From GCA-002282575 sp964493995 (GTDB taxonomy: Bacteria; Pseudomonadota; Gammaproteobacteria; Thiomicrospirales; Thiomicrospiraceae), in the NCBI GenBank assembly GCA_964493995.1, contig CAZBQD010000008.1:1-64000 (forward strand): 64,000 nucleotides of DNA, given 5' to 3'. Below, piece after piece: positions 61,667 through 64,000 of this stretch; position 1 is the stretch's first letter; each line of letters starts with the position of its first letter. Under the pieces are notes generated by a model. It had not been told where the DNA came from and did not search any database. It was given only the letters and a program-made list of their open reading frames with translations. The position numbers and the translations under genes are program-made.

Positions 61667-63660
61667 GGGTTTTCTCCTTGCATAGTGGCGGGTGCCTGCT
61701 GAAGTTGTTGTGTTAAGTGGTCAAAAACAGGTTGCAGCATCTTATCATCCTTGCCGTCTTTTCCTGCAAAAATATAGTGAATGCTTCCGTCGTTTTGCGG
61801 TTGAAGCAATAACCATAGGCGTTGTGGGCGCACATAAAAGAGTAAGAAGGTACCAATCACCAGTAACAAAGAACCGAAATAAACCACGTCCTTACCGGGC
61901 GATTTGGTAATTTGTAAGCCAGAGGCTTCACGGTGATCCACAGCGGTCACTTCGAAAAACATCGGTGGACCGTAAATGGTCAGAGCGTTGATGGCTTCGA
62001 TACTGTCGGCAAAGAAGCGACGCTGTGTTTCATTGGTTTCAACCACGCCACCTTCTTGCTCTAGGGTTTTCAAATAAAGCCCTTGCATGGCCACCGTCAT
62101 GATTTCAAGGTATTGATTAAATACCTGATCGCGCTTAGTGGCATCGGGAACAGCCTGTTCCAAATAGCCACGAATGCCGTCAAAGCCACGCAGTCGAAAT
62201 AGATTGACCAGTTGTTGCATAAAACGCTTTTGCGTTTCCAGTTGTTCACGTTTGCTGGGGTCTTTTTCTTGTTCAATGCCTGGGTTGAGGATGCTATCCA
62301 TAGACTGACGGTCGTTGAGTAGCGCCACAAAACGCATAAAGCGGTCTAGGCTCTGTTTTTCATCGAGCGGCAGTAATAAAAACTGGAAGTCTTCAGCGAC
62401 ACTGCGGCGGAATTTAGACGCTTGATACCAAGCACCGGCTCGATCGACCGCCAGTAGGTAGTTTTCGTATTCCACCGCCTGACCTTGCGCATCGCGAACT
62501 TTGAACTGCACGCTTGGACCCAAGTTTTTCACCTTGCGACCATTTTCGTCGGGCTCGGGCAAGTCAATGATGTTATTGGTTTTGTAATCGTTCAATTCGA
62601 GTTTGTAATCACCAATCGGCGTATTCATGCTGATAACCCGATTGATTTCGCCCGTTAACTTAGAAGCATTGCTGGTGTTGCTCACCAGTGGCCAAGCGCG
62701 CAATTCAACTTGACTGCCGCCGTCACCAAAACTTGATTGGTAAATGGCGTAATCTTTGAAATATAAGGGTTTATTGACATAAATGGTGGTTTTGATCGGT
62801 TCGGCTAGCTCTGGCGCATTCAAAATAATGTCGCTTTCAAAGGATTTGGGCATGCCGGTGTCGTAATGTTCAACACGGAAATCGACCACTTGCACCGTAA
62901 AGGGCAGTTTTTGTACTAAGTAGCCTTCCTTGAACGTTAGGAAAACCACATCGGCACTTTTACCTTCAGGAATATTCACCGAGCCACGGAAGGAGTTATT
63001 GTCAACGGCAATGTTGGCTTTAGGATTGACATCGGTGAGGGCAATGCTGCGCGTTTCTGCTTCGACGCCGCCCATCCATTCTTGCACTTTGAATTTAATA
63101 TTCGAGTCGAGTAGGGCGCCAATACAAATGATAACAATGGCAATATGGGTAAATAAGTAACCCAGACGATGGCCTGCGCCTTTTTTGGCGGCAATCAGCG
63201 TGTCTTGCTCTTTGGCTTCCACTTTGTACTTAAAGCCGTGTTGTTTGAAGGCTTGTTGTGCTTCTTGTTGCACTGTGAGCGCATCGTGATGGCGTTGACC
63301 TTGAACCGAAAGTGCCATTTTTTGCAGTTGACTGACGTGGGTGTGTTCTTGATAACTGAACATATCTTTGACAAAATGCGCCCAGTTGCGCCACACACAG
63401 GCAGAAATCGACAACAATAAAAATGCCAGAACCGCTAAAAACCAAATGGCGCTGTAAACGTCATAAAGTTCTAAGGTGCGAAAAACATCAAACCAGAAAG
63501 GACCGAATTTGATAACATAGCTAGCATAGGCTTCATTTTGTTTTAAGATAGTACCAATAACTGAGGCAATCGCCAGCATCACCAGTAGCACGATGGCAAG
63601 ATTCATCGACCCAATAAAGTTGAGTAATGGGTGGTGCTTGAGTGACCTTTTTTTATCCAT
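61663..63660 (-). CDS. resB: Cytochrome c biogenesis protein ResB (System II)
   Basis: 665 residues from the ATG at 63660 (an upstream in-frame start would extend it, but MDKKRSLKHHPLLNFIGSMN is the natural N-terminus). It has about four membrane helices and a large periplasmic domain between the third and fourth. Visible: SMNLAIVLLVMLAIASVIGTILKQNE and FGPFWFDVFRTLELYDVYSA. It partners CcsA in attaching heme to c-type cytochromes. It is divergent from engB. Confidence 0.93.
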   Translation of the reverse strand: MDKKRSLKHHPLLNFIGSMNLAIVLLVMLAIASVIGTILKQNEAYASYVIKFGPFWFDVFRTLELYDVYSAIWFLAVLAFLLLSISACVWRNWAHFVKDMFSYQEHTHVSQLQKMALSVQGQRHHDALTVQQEAQQAFKQHGFKYKVEAKEQDTLIAAKKGAGHRLGYLFTHIAIVIICIGALLDSNIKFKVQEWMGGVEAETRSIALTDVNPKANIAVDNNSFRGSVNIPEGKSADVVFLTFKEGYLVQKLPFTVQVVDFRVEHYDTGMPKSFESDIILNAPELAEPIKTTIYVNKPLYFKDYAIYQSSFGDGGSQVELRAWPLVSNTSNASKLTGEINRVISMNTPIGDYKLELNDYKTNNIIDLPEPDENGRKVKNLGPSVQFKVRDAQGQAVEYENYLLAVDRAGAWYQASKFRRSVAEDFQFLLLPLDEKQSLDRFMRFVALLNDRQSMDSILNPGIEQEKDPSKREQLETQKRFMQQLVNLFRLRGFDGIRGYLEQAVPDATKRDQVFNQYLEIMTVAMQGLYLKTLEQEGGVVETNETQRRFFADSIEAINALTIYGPPMFFEVTAVDHREASGLQITKSPGKDVVYFGSLLLVIGTFLLFYVRPQRLWLLLQPQNDGSIHYIFAGKDGKDDKMLQPVFDHLTQQLQQAPATMQGENP

Positions 63661-63772
63661 AGCCTTGATATGCCTATATTTTTTGTGTGTAAGCCCGAGC
63701 GATTCTCTCGCCGAAAATGCACTGATTATAACCCAAGCCATGCGAATGGCAAGCGATCCACGAGAACCTTGC

Positions 63773-64000
63773 ATGATACAACATCCCCTTTATCAACGCG
63801 CAGCTTTTTTGAAGAGCGCACCTAAGTTGGCGCAATGTCCCGAAGATACGGGCGCAGAGGTGGCTTTTGTGGGGCGTTCCAATGCGGGCAAGTCGAGTAG
63901 TCTCAATGCCATCACGCATCAAACCGGACTGGCCAAGGTATCGAAAACGCCGGGTCGTACGCAGTTAATTAATATTTTTACGCTCGATACGCCCGATAGG
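63773..64000 (+). CDS. engB: GTPase EngB/YsxC, N-terminal part, cut by the window edge
   Basis: 76 residues visible. P-loop GRSNAGKSSSLNAI and switch region SKTPGRTQLIN. It is an essential GTPase for 50S ribosome assembly. The ATG at 63773 gives MIQHPLYQRAAFLKSAP, in line with homologues; an in-frame ATG at 63740 is less likely. The C-terminal part lies outside the window. Confidence 0.94.
   Translation, partial: MIQHPLYQRAAFLKSAPKLAQCPEDTGAEVAFVGRSNAGKSSSLNAITHQTGLAKVSKTPGRTQLINIFTLDTPDR

Overview
The window looks like a piece of chromosome from a motile, respiring Gammaproteobacterium with roughly balanced GC. The evidence is gene content and order: mutY-yggX divergent from trmB, lptM-lysA, trxA-rho, tesA divergent from ybbA-ybbP, and both rep and uvrD. 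I could not identify the species. A cbb3-oxidase assembly gene (ccoS), System II cytochrome c maturation (resB-ccsA), a glycolate oxidase operon and a sulfide:quinone-reductase-like flavoprotein would suit a chemolithotroph such as a sulfur oxidiser, but that is inference. I saw no insertion sequence, prophage, CRISPR array, tRNA or rRNA.

Layout. 0-1 kb: TRAP transporter membrane subunits (dctM cut by the edge, dctQ). 1.3-7.4 kb: priA, a substrate-binding protein coupled to a diguanylate cyclase, plsY, folB. 7.4-11 kb: an anchored thioredoxin-like protein, a chemoreceptor, an OFA-type transporter. 11-19.8 kb: ychJ, uvrD, trxA, rho, a zinc-sensor (CZB) diguanylate cyclase, rsuA, hemE, a degenerate nuclease-fold protein, rpmE2. 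20-25.8 kb: an EAL-HDOD protein that seems to lack an ordinary start codon, yggX, mutY, trmB, cysM, an orphan protein, a PilZ protein. 26-37.9 kb: lptM, lysA, an AI-2E-type membrane protein, a second substrate-binding protein coupled to a GGDEF-EAL protein, a DUF475/TerC-type membrane protein, rep, a methyltransferase, two very small membrane proteins, a Tim44-like protein, a lipoprotein. 38-45.7 kb: ybbP, ybbA, tesA, ccoS, a flavin reductase, xthA, an mlaA homologue, an NlpC/P60 peptidase, an AEC transporter. 46-53.4 kb: a nitroreductase, a glyoxylate aminotransferase, glcDEF, fhs. 53.5-64 kb: the SQR-like protein, a degenerate GGDEF protein, an HDOD protein, a cupin, an acetolactate-synthase-like enzyme, dsbA, ccsA, resB and the start of engB.

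Two themes stand out. The first is cyclic-di-GMP. Six or seven genes carry GGDEF, EAL, HDOD or PilZ domains. In two of these loci a stand-alone periplasmic binding protein, with no ABC transporter beside it, overlaps or abuts the start of a membrane-bound c-di-GMP enzyme; this resembles the NspS-MbaA pair of Vibrio. The second theme is chromosome replication and segregation. There is a perfect 16-bp ParB-binding (parS) palindrome inside cysM, a second with a perfect 14-bp core near 25.8 kb and a weaker one inside glcF. An AT-rich intergenic region at 45.74-45.96 kb holds two perfect and several near-perfect DnaA boxes, arranged as in E. coli oriC. Hand-counted lines suggest that G over C on the + strand changes sign across the window. 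Together these point to an origin-proximal segment and perhaps to oriC itself in an unusual gene neighbourhood. The usual neighbours (dnaA, mnmG, parAB) are absent, so this needs a genome-scale test.

The intergenic regions also hold at least two families of dispersed palindromic repeats, one of about 140 bp and one of about 150-165 bp, plus one composite palindrome of a very common proteobacterial type.
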